A stretch of 34,632 bases of DNA from Spirochaetales bacterium (GTDB taxonomy: Bacteria; Spirochaetota; Spirochaetia; Sphaerochaetales; Sphaerochaetaceae): positions 1 to 34,632 of the forward strand of contig JAAYQW010000084.1 in the NCBI GenBank assembly GCA_012519115.1, in the 5' to 3' direction. The notes below the pieces were generated by a model that saw nothing but the letters and a program-made list of their open reading frames with translations, was not told the DNA's origin and did no database searches. Both the position numbers and the translations under genes were made by a program. Position 1 is the stretch's first letter. Every line of letters starts with the position of its first letter. Positions 17,672 through 25,862 of this stretch are shown here, piece by piece.

Positions 17672-18509
17672 CGTACTCTTCCTCAAACCACGCATACTCT
17701 TCTTCATCGTAAGTTATGCGGTACAGGTAGAGACCGCACGCTGAAGCGGTCCGTCCCGCTCGACTGCGATCCTTGGCTTCCAGGATTTCGACAAACTCTT
17801 CGACGCTCATCTTCCGCTCGGCGAACTGAATCATCGAACCGGTCAGCGAGCGGACCATCTTATGCAGAAAGGCGTTTCCGCTGATCGTGTAGGTAAGCAG
17901 CTCGAGACCGAAACGGTCCTCTTCGATCCTCCAATAGGACTCATAGATATCCCGAACCTTGCTTTCGCTTGCATCGGTTGCCGCGGCGAAGGTGGTGAAG
18001 TCATGGGTCCCGATCAGCGTCTTCGCATATCCGTCAAGAAGCTTGAGGGGCGGAAATGCCTTCAGCTTCGCCACCCGGTTCTCATCGAAGCCGAGGAGAT
18101 CCCCTTCCCGTTTGAAATAATAGCGATAGGTGCGCCCCATCGTCGTATACCGGGCGTGGAAGGAGCTGTCGACCTCCTCCGAGCGAAGAATCCGGATCGA
18201 TCGGGGAAGCAGACGGTTCAGCGCCGGCTTGAACTTGCTGCTGCCGATGGCAGGATGAGCGATATCGAAGTGGCATACCTGAGCGGCGGCATGGACCCCG
18301 CTGTCGGTCCGGCCGCTGCCGATCACCTCGACCTCTTCACCGATCATCGCCAGAATCGTTTCCTGGAGCACGCCGACCACCGAAGAAGCGTTGGATTGAT
18401 ATGACCACCCGCTGTAGGGGGTTCCGTCATAGGAGAGGGTCAGTTTGATCCGTCGTCTACCCTTCTCGATCGTCCGAAGGGCGGGTCTTCGCCAATCAGA
18501 TCGCGCCAT
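17661..18509 (-). CDS. truA: tRNA pseudouridine synthase A
   Basis: 282 residues. It isomerises uridines 38-40 of the tRNA anticodon arm. Catalytic Asp69 lies in GSGRTDSGVHA. Other landmarks are YDGTPYSGWSYQ, SSFHARYTTMGRTYRYYF, GTHDFTTFAA and FLHKMVRSLTG. GGAGG precedes the ATG by five bases inside the end of acpS, which it overlaps by 14 bases. Normal length with a basic N-terminal extension of about 20 residues. Confidence 0.96.
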   Translation of the reverse strand: MARSDWRRPALRTIEKGRRRIKLTLSYDGTPYSGWSYQSNASSVVGVLQETILAMIGEEVEVIGSGRTDSGVHAAAQVCHFDIAHPAIGSSKFKPALNRLLPRSIRILRSEEVDSSFHARYTTMGRTYRYYFKREGDLLGFDENRVAKLKAFPPLKLLDGYAKTLIGTHDFTTFAAATDASESKVRDIYESYWRIEEDRFGLELLTYTISGNAFLHKMVRSLTGSMIQFAERKMSVEEFVEILEAKDRSRAGRTASACGLYLYRITYDEEEYAWFEEEYGGN

Positions 18510-18858
18510 CGTTTCCTCCCGTGATCAGGACGACCGCGACGGCCACCGGATCGTCATGGGAAATCGACAGAACGACCGTCCGCTTTCCGGCGAGGGCCTG
18601 CGCCCTCGAAGAGAGGTTGATGATCGGTCTTCCATCCTCGCCCCTCGTGGTCCACACATCCTGGGTGGAGAGGGTTTTCATCCCCTCTCCGACCGCCTTG
18701 AAAAACGCCTCTTTCACCGCGAAGCGACCGGCGAGAAACTCCGCAGGACGGGGGTTCTTCTCAGCGAGGGCCAATTCATCGGGATGAAAGATCCGCTTCC
18801 TGGCGTGCTCGCTCAACCCTTCGATCCGCTTGATCGCCACGACATCGATTCCGATCAA
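18496..18858 (-). CDS. acpS: Holo-[acyl-carrier-protein] synthase
   Basis: 120 residues, starting at a TTG (18856-18858) that overlaps the stop of the YbbR gene as TTGA; AAGGAG is six bases before it. It transfers 4'-phosphopantetheine from CoA to acyl carrier protein. Mg ligands Asp5 (IGIDVV) and Glu50 (FAVKEAFFKA) are present. Normal length. The TTG start implies lower, coupled expression. Confidence 0.95.
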   Translation of the reverse strand: MIGIDVVAIKRIEGLSEHARKRIFHPDELALAEKNPRPAEFLAGRFAVKEAFFKAVGEGMKTLSTQDVWTTRGEDGRPIINLSSRAQALAGKRTVVLSISHDDPVAVAVVLITGGNDGAI

Positions 18859-19262
18859 GGGTCGCTCCTTGGGCCAAAGAGCACCCGAACGGAGCTCGGG
18901 GACGCTTTGAGGGTGATTTCTCCTCGCTCAAACACCTCTTTTTCATAGGAGAGACGCACATTCGCCGCTGAGATCCCCTCTTTGTCAACCTTGGAGAAAT
19001 CAGCGACGGCGGCGATCGAATCGGGATTGATCAGATAGATGATGTGCTCATTGCCTCGGATCTCCACATCGATCGACGCCGGCACGAGGGATTGCGCCTC
19101 CATCTGCCCGGGAAGCAGCACCGTTATGGGAATCGTCACGCTGCGGGCGCCGATCGACGAGTAATGGATGAATGCATAGACCACCAGCGCGAGAAGCAAT
19201 GAAAGAACTTTTGCGGGCCAGTTCACCAAGAACCTCTGAAGATACTTATTCAACCTCGTCAC
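18855..19262 (-). CDS. YbbR-domain protein, single domain (CdaR-like)
   Basis: 135 residues, starting at a GTG (19260-19262) with GGAGG six bases upstream, inside the end of cdaA. One N-terminal membrane helix (about residues 17-33, AKVLSLLLALVVYAFI) is followed by a single extracytoplasmic YbbR domain (TIPITVLLPGQ, VEIRGNEHIIYLINPDSI, DFSKVDKEG). In Firmicutes the partner CdaR carries several YbbR repeats and regulates CdaA. The position right after cdaA supports the same partnership here, in a minimal form. Confidence 0.85.
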   Translation of the reverse strand: MTRLNKYLQRFLVNWPAKVLSLLLALVVYAFIHYSSIGARSVTIPITVLLPGQMEAQSLVPASIDVEIRGNEHIIYLINPDSIAAVADFSKVDKEGISAANVRLSYEKEVFERGEITLKASPSSVRVLFGPRSDP

Positions 19263-20067
19263 TTCCCGCCTCCTTCATTGCCTCTTCCGGGGTGATGTCG
19301 TGATAACTGAAGAGCGCCAGGAGCATCCGCTTGACCGTCGGAATCGAAAGATCATAGTAGAGGTTCGCGTTGTAGGTCAGGCTGAGCGCTCCGGTCTCCT
19401 CGCTGACGATCAGCACGACCGCATCGCTCTCTTCGGCAAGGCCGAGGGCCGCCCGGTGCCGAGTTCCGAACGATCTCTTGATGTCCGTCTGTTCGCTCAA
19501 CGGCAAATAGCACCCGGCGGCGAGAATCTTTCCGCCCTGGATCACCATCGCTCCGTCGTGGAGCGGCGTGTCATGATCGAACACGGTGAGAATCAATGAG
19601 GAAGAAAGGTCCGCATTGAGACGGGTTCCGCTTTCGATGATCTGGCGAATCGGGAGTCTTCGGGGAAAGACGATCAGCGCTCCGCGCTGTTTGTTCACCA
19701 GCACGTTGCACGCATTGAGGATCGAATCGATCTGGTCGCTGCTCGTCGTCTGGGTTCCGAGCCGAAACAGCCGGCCGCCACCGCTCCACAGCTGGCTGAA
19801 CGCCCGCCTGAGTTCCGCCTGGTAGACCACACAGAGCAGAATCGTCGTCGGAACGGTGATATACCGATAGAACCACAAAAGCACATCCAGCTTGAACAGG
19901 AAGCTCAGCGCATAGACGGAGAAGAGGATGATCACGATCCGGATCAACGCAAGAGCTTTGGTCTGGGCGATCGCCGTGTAGAAGCGATAGAACACCCATG
20001 CAAGCACTCCAACCTGCACCGCAGGTCGGAGAAATGCGAGGGTGCCCTGAATGATATCGGTGAACAT
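19246..20067 (-). CDS. cdaA: Diadenylate cyclase (c-di-AMP synthase), CdaA type
   Basis: 273 residues. Three membrane helices lie within about residues 10-85, then a coiled segment and the DisA_N cyclase domain. DGA at 171-173 (in TPLHDGAMVI) and RHR at 203-205 (GTRHRAALG) are the ATP-binding and catalytic motifs; SEETG follows at 222-226. It makes c-di-AMP from two ATP. AAGGAG lies eight bases before the ATG. It starts 16 bases after glpK. No glmM gene follows, unlike the usual Firmicute cdaA-cdaR-glmM order; acpS and truA take that place. Confidence 0.95.
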   Translation of the reverse strand: MFTDIIQGTLAFLRPAVQVGVLAWVFYRFYTAIAQTKALALIRIVIILFSVYALSFLFKLDVLLWFYRYITVPTTILLCVVYQAELRRAFSQLWSGGGRLFRLGTQTTSSDQIDSILNACNVLVNKQRGALIVFPRRLPIRQIIESGTRLNADLSSSLILTVFDHDTPLHDGAMVIQGGKILAAGCYLPLSEQTDIKRSFGTRHRAALGLAEESDAVVLIVSEETGALSLTYNANLYYDLSIPTVKRMLLALFSYHDITPEEAMKEAGSDEVE

Positions 20068-20083
20068 CTAGACTGCTCCTTTC

Positions 20084-21577
20084 TTACACCCACTCAAGCG
20101 TTCGTTCGACCGCCTTTTTCCAGAATCGGACTTTTTCATCCCGGGTTTCATCATCCATCGCCGATTCCCATCGCTTCCTTTCTTTCCAGTAGGAAGCGAG
20201 CTCATCGAGATCCTTATACACGCCGACCGACAGTCCGGCTGCGAACGCGGCGCCCAAGGCGGTGGTCTCGACGACTTGGGGCCGGATGACCGGCACGCCC
20301 AGGAGATCCGCCTGGAACTCCATCAGCGGTTCACTGTTCGTCATCCCTCCGTCGACTTTCAGCTCCGTCGTCTTGATGCCGCTGTCGCTTTCCATCGCTT
20401 TGAAGATATCATACGCCTGAAACGCCGTGGACTCCAAGATCGCCCGGCAGAGGTGCGCCTTGGTGACGAACGCGGTCAAGCCGGCGATCACTCCCCGGGC
20501 ATCGCTCCGCCAATAAGGAGCGAACAATCCGCTGAACGCGGGAACCACGTAGACTCCGCCCGAGTCCGTCACGGTCAGCGCTTCACGGTCCAGCTGCTGG
20601 GCGCTTTCGACCAGTTTCAGGTTGTCGCGCGCCCACTGGACAAGGGAACCGGCCACGGCTACCGAGCCTTCAAGCGCGTACACCGGCTTTTCGTCTCCGA
20701 TCCTGTACGCGACGGTGGTAAGCAGGCCGTTCCGTGATCGGGGAAGACTGAAGCCCGTATTGACCAGCAGGAAGCATCCCGTGCCGTATGTCGATTTGCC
20801 CATCCCGGGCTTGAAGCACGCTTGGCCGAAGAGGGCTGCTTGCTGATCACCGAGAATTCCGGCGATCGGAACTTCCGATCCGAACGGACCGTCTTTGGCG
20901 GTATGGCCGTACACCATTCCGCTGGAAGGCACGATCATCGGCAACGAACCTTTCGGGATGGAAAAGATTTCAAGCAGTTCATCATCCCAGGAAAGGGTTT
21001 CTATGTTCATCAGCAGATAGCGGGAAGCGTTGCTGGCATCGGTGATGTGGAGGGTTTTGCCGGAAAACTGGTAGGCAAGCCAGGAATCGATCGTTCCGAA
21101 GACCGCTTTGCCCGATTCGGCATCCTCCCGCAATCCGTCGACATGTTCTAAAAGCCAGGCGATCTTCGATCCGCCGAAATAGGGACTGAGGACCAGTCCG
21201 GTTTTCTCTTCGATGATCGGGCCTTGCGGACTGTCCTTCAGCTCCTCGATATATGCGCTGGTTCGAAGATCTTGCCAGACGATCGCATTATGATAGACCT
21301 TTCCACTCTCCTTCTCCCACGCCACGATCGTCTCGCGCTGGTTGGTGATTCCGATTCCGGAAAAATCTCTGCCCCTCAAGCGGGCTTTTTTCAGGGCCTC
21401 GGTGATGCACCGCTGCGTGTTGGCCCAGATTTCCATCGGGTCGTGCTCGACCCATCCCGGCCGGGGAAATATCTGAGTGTGCTCAAGCTGGTGGGACGCA
21501 ACAATCGCACCCCCCCGGTCGAAGATGATGAAACGGGTACTTGTCGTCCCTTGGTCCACTGCACCTAAATACTGCAT
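20084..21577 (-). CDS. glpK: Glycerol kinase
   Basis: 497 residues from the ATG at 21575-21577, with GGAGG five bases upstream. It phosphorylates glycerol to glycerol 3-phosphate. FGGY-family landmarks are present: AVDQGTTSTRF at the N-terminus, WVEHDPMEIW, GILGDQQAALFGQACF, SGLFAPYWRSDARGVIAGLT and KVDGGMTNS. Normal length. Its start lies inside the end of nfo (13-base overlap). No glpF or glpD is nearby. Confidence 0.97.
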   Translation of the reverse strand: MQYLGAVDQGTTSTRFIIFDRGGAIVASHQLEHTQIFPRPGWVEHDPMEIWANTQRCITEALKKARLRGRDFSGIGITNQRETIVAWEKESGKVYHNAIVWQDLRTSAYIEELKDSPQGPIIEEKTGLVLSPYFGGSKIAWLLEHVDGLREDAESGKAVFGTIDSWLAYQFSGKTLHITDASNASRYLLMNIETLSWDDELLEIFSIPKGSLPMIVPSSGMVYGHTAKDGPFGSEVPIAGILGDQQAALFGQACFKPGMGKSTYGTGCFLLVNTGFSLPRSRNGLLTTVAYRIGDEKPVYALEGSVAVAGSLVQWARDNLKLVESAQQLDREALTVTDSGGVYVVPAFSGLFAPYWRSDARGVIAGLTAFVTKAHLCRAILESTAFQAYDIFKAMESDSGIKTTELKVDGGMTNSEPLMEFQADLLGVPVIRPQVVETTALGAAFAAGLSVGVYKDLDELASYWKERKRWESAMDDETRDEKVRFWKKAVERTLEWV

Positions 21578-22461
21578 TCGTCCCTCCTCTTCGGCCAGTA
21601 TACTTCGCACGTCCGGTTTTTGAAAGTCAAAGCGTGCAGATGAGCAATCTCATCGGCCCAGATGGAGGGATCGGGTGTTTCCAGCACCAGCGGGATCCTC
21701 TTGAAGCGGCAATCCTGAACGATGTATTCGAACGTCGGCCATCCGATCGTCCCTTCGCCCAAGCTTGCATGACGGTCGCGTCTGCTGCCGCTTTCACTCA
21801 ACGCATCGTTGAGGTGAAGCCCTCGAAGATATTCAAGCCCGATGAGCCGGTCGAACCGCGCGATCACAGCCTCGAACCCCTCGATCGTGGCAAGGTCGTA
21901 GCCGGCGACATGGGCGTGGCACGTATCGAGACAGAACCCCAGGCGGGCATGATTCCTCGTCGCTTCGAAGATGCCGGCGAGCTCCTCGATCGTCGAACCG
22001 AGGTTCGAACCGCTGCCGGAGGTGTTCTCGATGACGAGGACCGCGCTCTCGCTCCGGTCGAGCGCTTCATCGATCCCTCGCCCGACGATCTTCATCCCCT
22101 CCTCTTTGGAGACGAGACCCAGCGTGGAGCCGGGGTGAGTGTTCACCAGCTTCAAACCCAGCCGTTCGGCGCGCCTGAGTTCATCGGCGATCGCCCCGAT
22201 CGATCGTCGTTGCTTCTCCCTGTCGGGGTTGCCGAGATTGATCAGGTAACTGCCGTGAATCAGGATCCGATCTGGTTTGAAGCCGGTTTCCTGCAATACC
22301 TTCGTAAAGCGATCCGCCTCGTCCGCTTCGATCGGTTTGGCGTCCCATCTTCGCTGATTCTTCGTGAACATCCCGAGTCCCGTCGCGTTCAGACGTTGAG
22401 CCTCCAAGAGGGCGTTTTCCAGCCCGCCGGCGATCGAGGTATGAGCTCCTATATAGTACAT
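21565..22461 (-). CDS. nfo: Endonuclease IV (AP endonuclease)
   Basis: 298 residues. It cuts DNA at abasic sites in base-excision repair. The three-zinc site is complete by eye: His in LIHGSYLINL, His in NTHPGS, Glu in VIENTSGSG, Asp/His in CLDTCHAHVAGYD, His in LHLNDA, Asp and His in DRHASLGEG, and Glu in LETPD. Normal length. First gene of the long minus-strand operon ending with priA. There is little room for a leader between the candidate promoter and the ATG. Confidence 0.97.
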   Translation of the reverse strand: MYYIGAHTSIAGGLENALLEAQRLNATGLGMFTKNQRRWDAKPIEADEADRFTKVLQETGFKPDRILIHGSYLINLGNPDREKQRRSIGAIADELRRAERLGLKLVNTHPGSTLGLVSKEEGMKIVGRGIDEALDRSESAVLVIENTSGSGSNLGSTIEELAGIFEATRNHARLGFCLDTCHAHVAGYDLATIEGFEAVIARFDRLIGLEYLRGLHLNDALSESGSRRDRHASLGEGTIGWPTFEYIVQDCRFKRIPLVLETPDPSIWADEIAHLHALTFKNRTCEVYWPKRRDECSI

Positions 22462-22467
22462 ACCCCA

Positions 22468-22496
22468 ACGGTAGGACCCAACATATCTCTTGTCAA
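22468..22496 (-). promoter_or_regulatory. Candidate promoter of the nfo operon (would give a leaderless mRNA)
   Basis: TTGACA (22491-22496, minus) is a perfect -35; 17 bases later TACCGT (22468-22473) is a weak -10. Only six bases (TGGGGT) separate the -10 from the ATG, so transcription would begin at about the start codon. Confidence 0.4.
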
Positions 22497-22518
22497 TCGA
22501 TTTGAGTCGTGTTAGTGT
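22490..22518 (+). promoter_or_regulatory. Candidate promoter of the M16 protease gene
   Basis: TTGTCA (22490-22495) and TAGTGT (22513-22518) are 17 bases apart, and the start codon is 21 bases further on behind GGAGG. The -35 overlaps the -35 of the divergent nfo promoter. Confidence 0.4.
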
Positions 22519-22539
22519 CCCTTAACGGAGGTTCATCCC

Positions 22540-25488
22540 ATGGCTGAACGACAGCTCGCCGTAGGCGACGAGCTTTATGGATTTATCGTGGAAGAGATCG
22601 CCCCCTTGGAGGAATACCGGGGAACCGGGTATCTCTTCCGGCATATTGAAACGAAGATGGAAGTCTACCAGGTGGTCAATGAAGACCCCGAGCGCTTCTT
22701 CGGCTACCTTTTTCGGACCCTTCCCTCGAACGATTCCGGCGTGGCTCACATCATTGAACACTGCCTCCTGGCGGGATCGGAGCGCTATCCGGTGCACGAT
22801 CCGTTCATGACGCTGCTCAAAGGCAGCGCCAATACGTTCATGAACGCGCTCACCTATCCCGACCGGACCGTATATCCGGCGGCCAGTCCCCTGAAGAAGG
22901 ATTTTGACAACCTCTTTGACGTCTACACCGATGCCGTCTTCGCTCCCCTGCTCCGCGAGGAGACGTTCTGGCGGGAGGGCGTGCGCCTCGTCTGCGACGA
23001 AGATGGATGTCACTACGAAGGGGTCGTCTTCAATGAGATGCTGGGAGTCAGCGCCGATCATGATGCGATCGTCAGCCGCTTTGCGGTGCGGACGCTCTTT
23101 CCGGACAATCCCTACTCCTTCGAGTCCGGGGGAGATCCCGAGGCGATCATCAATCTCACCTACCGGGAGTTCCTCTCCTTCTACAGCCGGTACTACCACC
23201 CTTCGAACGCGAAGCTGTTCCTGTTCGGAAAGATGGAGGTCGGGGAAAAGCTGGCATATCTGGATGAACGCTACCTTCGGACCAGAGGAATGCTCGAGGT
23301 CGACTCGATCGTCCCGCTTGCCGAGCGATGGGATCGCGAACGGTTGGTCACCTTCACAAGTCCGATGGAGGAAGGCAATGAAGAGGTGAAAAACGCATCG
23401 ATCATCCTTTCCTGGGCGACCACGGAGAATGACGACTCCCTTTCGGTGATGACGCTCTCCACCTTGGTGGATATTCTGCTCGGCAACCCCGCCGCGCCCC
23501 TTTACAAAGCGATCATCGATTCGAACCTTTCCCTGGATATCTCGCCTGAGAGCGGAATGAGCGCCGAGTTCAGACAGATGCCCTTCATCGTCGGTTTCAA
23601 AGGGATCGACCCCGAAGACGGCGAAGCGGCAGAAAACGTAATTCTTTCCGCTTTGAAGAAGATCGTCAAAGACGGCCTCGACCCCGACCTCATCCGGGCG
23701 TCGCTGAAGCGCACCCGTTTCAGTCAGCTGGAGATCCCCGGCGGAATTCCCACCGGTCTGAGGGCTTTGACCCGGGCCACCCGGGCGTGGATGGTCGACA
23801 GGTCGCCCTCGGAAACGATCCAGCTGGTTCCGACCCTCAACGAGCTGGAGAGACACCTGAAGCGGAACCCCCGCTTTTTTGAAGATTGGATCGAAGAGCA
23901 CCTTCTTGGCAATCCCCACCGGGCGCTTGTCACGGTGAAACCGGATGGAGAGCATCAGAAACGCCAAAACGCCGCAATCTCCCAAAACGCCCTCCTTGCC
24001 ATCGAGCAGCTGGGCAGGAAAGGGATCAAGGAGATCGTCGAGCGGAACAAGCGCTTCATCGCATTCGAGGATGAGCGGGACAGCGAAGACGATCTTGGCA
24101 AGGTACCATTCCTCCGATTGGAAGATCTGCCGAAAGAGATCAGACCGAACGATCATGACCTCAAGATCATCGCCGGCCGGGAGCTCTGGATCCGAAAGAT
24201 CGCCACCAACAAGATCATCTACGCCGACATCGCCTTTAAAATCGATGATCTTGGCGAAGAGGAGATGCTCCTTCTCAACCTTTACACCCGCATGATCCAA
24301 ACGACCGGTCTTGGCGAGATGCCATATGAGACGGTAGCGCAGACGCTCAAACGGCTGACCGGCGGGTTTTCCATCTTTCCCGAATTGGGAACATCCCTTG
24401 AAGGAGAGGCGGTTCATCTTCTGATCGTTCGAATCAAGACCCTCGCCGAGGATTTCGATGAGGCGTTGCGTTTTGTCCGGGAGCTCCTCATCGGAGCGAA
24501 CGTGGATGACAGGAAGCAGCTTCGTTTCGTCCTCAACAACTACAAGAGCGAGTTCAGCGAGGTCGTCACCTACGGCGCGACGAATTTCGCCTCGAGCTAT
24601 GCCACCCGGACCTTCAGTGAAGTGGCATGGGACGCCGAGCTGATCGGCGGGCTTTCCCAATGGTTTCATCTCATCGAACTCGAAACCGACACGCTCGGAG
24701 AGCGGCTCAAGACCCTGCAGACGACGTTGGCTAATCGCCGAAGGCTCGTCACCCACGTAAGTTGCGAGGAGCCGTTGCTGGAAGATGCGATACAGAGCTT
24801 CGAGATGTTCATCAACGGGTTCGAAGATCATGGTCCGCTGAACAAAGAGTCCAGAAGCTATGACAAGGTCGGACCGACCGCGAACCCGAACGTCGATCTC
24901 TTCAAGCTGCCGTCGACGGTCAGCTACAGCGCCTGGGCGTTTCGCACCGCCAAGCGGGGAAGCGAGCTCCAGTCCGCTCAAGTCCTTCTGGGGCAGATCC
25001 TCACCACCGGAACCCTCTGGGAGCTGATCCGAGGTCAAGGCGGGGCGTACGGAGTTTCCGCCAGTGCCGATGTGGCGGAAGAGACGTTCATCCTTTCCAC
25101 CTATCGGGATCCGAGGATCGCAGGGACGGTTACCGATCTGCAGGCCATTTTGGAGGAAGCAGCAACCAGAGTCTTCACTGAAAAAGAGATTGAAGACGGC
25201 ACGATCTTCATCGTGGGGCGAGAACTGCGGCCGCTTTCACCCGACCAGGATGCGCTTCTTGGGTTCCGACGAATCCTCTACTCGATCACCGACGAATTCC
25301 GCCTGATGCGGCGGACCCAACTCCTCGAGCTCACCGGGGAAGCCCTCAACGAAGGAGCGAAAGCGCTCCTTGATCAGGCACGGAGGGATGGCAGCAGTCT
25401 GGTCGTCCTTGCAAGCGGCGAACTGCTCGGCAAAGAAGCGAAGAAGCTGAAGCTGCTCAACGTGGAAAGCCGACGCCTGCCTCTTTAA
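22540..25488 (+). CDS. M16C metalloprotease, PreP/falcilysin type
   Basis: 982 residues, the length of presequence-protease-type enzymes with four homologous domains in one chain. The inverted zinc motif HIIEH is at residues 70-74 (Glu73 catalytic), with the third ligand Glu166 in VVFNEMLG. The second half keeps RGQGGAYGVSA, the Arg/Tyr substrate-binding region. Such proteases degrade small unfolded peptides inside a closed chamber. No signal peptide is seen, so it is probably cytoplasmic. GGAGG lies eight bases before the ATG. The last four bases overlap the stop of the opposing DRTGG gene. Confidence 0.93.
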   Translation: MAERQLAVGDELYGFIVEEIAPLEEYRGTGYLFRHIETKMEVYQVVNEDPERFFGYLFRTLPSNDSGVAHIIEHCLLAGSERYPVHDPFMTLLKGSANTFMNALTYPDRTVYPAASPLKKDFDNLFDVYTDAVFAPLLREETFWREGVRLVCDEDGCHYEGVVFNEMLGVSADHDAIVSRFAVRTLFPDNPYSFESGGDPEAIINLTYREFLSFYSRYYHPSNAKLFLFGKMEVGEKLAYLDERYLRTRGMLEVDSIVPLAERWDRERLVTFTSPMEEGNEEVKNASIILSWATTENDDSLSVMTLSTLVDILLGNPAAPLYKAIIDSNLSLDISPESGMSAEFRQMPFIVGFKGIDPEDGEAAENVILSALKKIVKDGLDPDLIRASLKRTRFSQLEIPGGIPTGLRALTRATRAWMVDRSPSETIQLVPTLNELERHLKRNPRFFEDWIEEHLLGNPHRALVTVKPDGEHQKRQNAAISQNALLAIEQLGRKGIKEIVERNKRFIAFEDERDSEDDLGKVPFLRLEDLPKEIRPNDHDLKIIAGRELWIRKIATNKIIYADIAFKIDDLGEEEMLLLNLYTRMIQTTGLGEMPYETVAQTLKRLTGGFSIFPELGTSLEGEAVHLLIVRIKTLAEDFDEALRFVRELLIGANVDDRKQLRFVLNNYKSEFSEVVTYGATNFASSYATRTFSEVAWDAELIGGLSQWFHLIELETDTLGERLKTLQTTLANRRRLVTHVSCEEPLLEDAIQSFEMFINGFEDHGPLNKESRSYDKVGPTANPNVDLFKLPSTVSYSAWAFRTAKRGSELQSAQVLLGQILTTGTLWELIRGQGGAYGVSASADVAEETFILSTYRDPRIAGTVTDLQAILEEAATRVFTEKEIEDGTIFIVGRELRPLSPDQDALLGFRRILYSITDEFRLMRRTQLLELTGEALNEGAKALLDQARRDGSSLVVLASGELLGKEAKKLKLLNVESRRLPL

Positions 25489-25829
25489 TAGACGGGTTTC
25501 AGCCCGGCGCCGTAGAGGACCCCGCTTGCCCGAAAGAGGGAGTACGGAGTGGAGGAGATGCTGATGCCCAGCTCTTCGGCGATTTCAATCATCGCATCGC
25601 TGGGCTTCTTGTTTCTCACAAGGAGGATGTTGCGAATATCGCTCATCTCGGCGGTTCGAATTGCCTGCACGCTCGAAAGACCGGTGATCATGATGATATT
25701 GTCTTCCAAGATGGTGAGCACATCGCTCATCAAGTCACTTGCAAACCCATAGGTGATCGTATCTTCTGTATGGTGACTTCCACAAACAAGTGTTGCTTCG
25801 GTAAGCTCTAAAATCTCGCGTAACGTCAT
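25485..25829 (-). CDS. DRTGG-domain protein, stand-alone
   Basis: 114 residues. The sequence (MTLREILELTEATLVCG, ASDLMSDVLTILEDN, ITGLSSVQAIRTAEMSDI, LLVRNKKPSD) matches the small DRTGG-type regulatory fold, which elsewhere is fused to phosphotransacetylase or CBS domains or stands beside hydrogenase genes. The literal DRTGG motif is not conserved here. No ribosome binding site precedes the ATG, but an extended -10 ends six bases before it. Ligand and partner are unknown. Confidence 0.75.
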   Translation of the reverse strand: MTLREILELTEATLVCGSHHTEDTITYGFASDLMSDVLTILEDNIIMITGLSSVQAIRTAEMSDIRNILLVRNKKPSDAMIEIAEELGISISSTPYSLFRASGVLYGAGLKPVY

Positions 25830-25835
25830 GCCAAG

Positions 25836-25844
25836 ACTATAGCA
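25836..25844 (-). promoter_or_regulatory. Extended -10 element next to the DRTGG gene start
   Basis: On the minus strand TGCTATAGT (TGn plus TATAGT) ends six bases before the ATG. No clear -35 is seen, which an extended -10 can tolerate. The transcript would start at or next to the ATG. Confidence 0.4.
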
Positions 25845-25862
25845 TAAAAGAATGCTTCTACT

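Noticed and set aside
22522-25038. Open frame of 838 codons on the minus strand opposite the M16 protease gene
   Set aside because: The plus strand has intact protease motifs (HIIEH, Glu166). The antisense frame gives no recognisable domain and has no ribosome binding site. Long antisense frames are expected from GC-rich codon bias.
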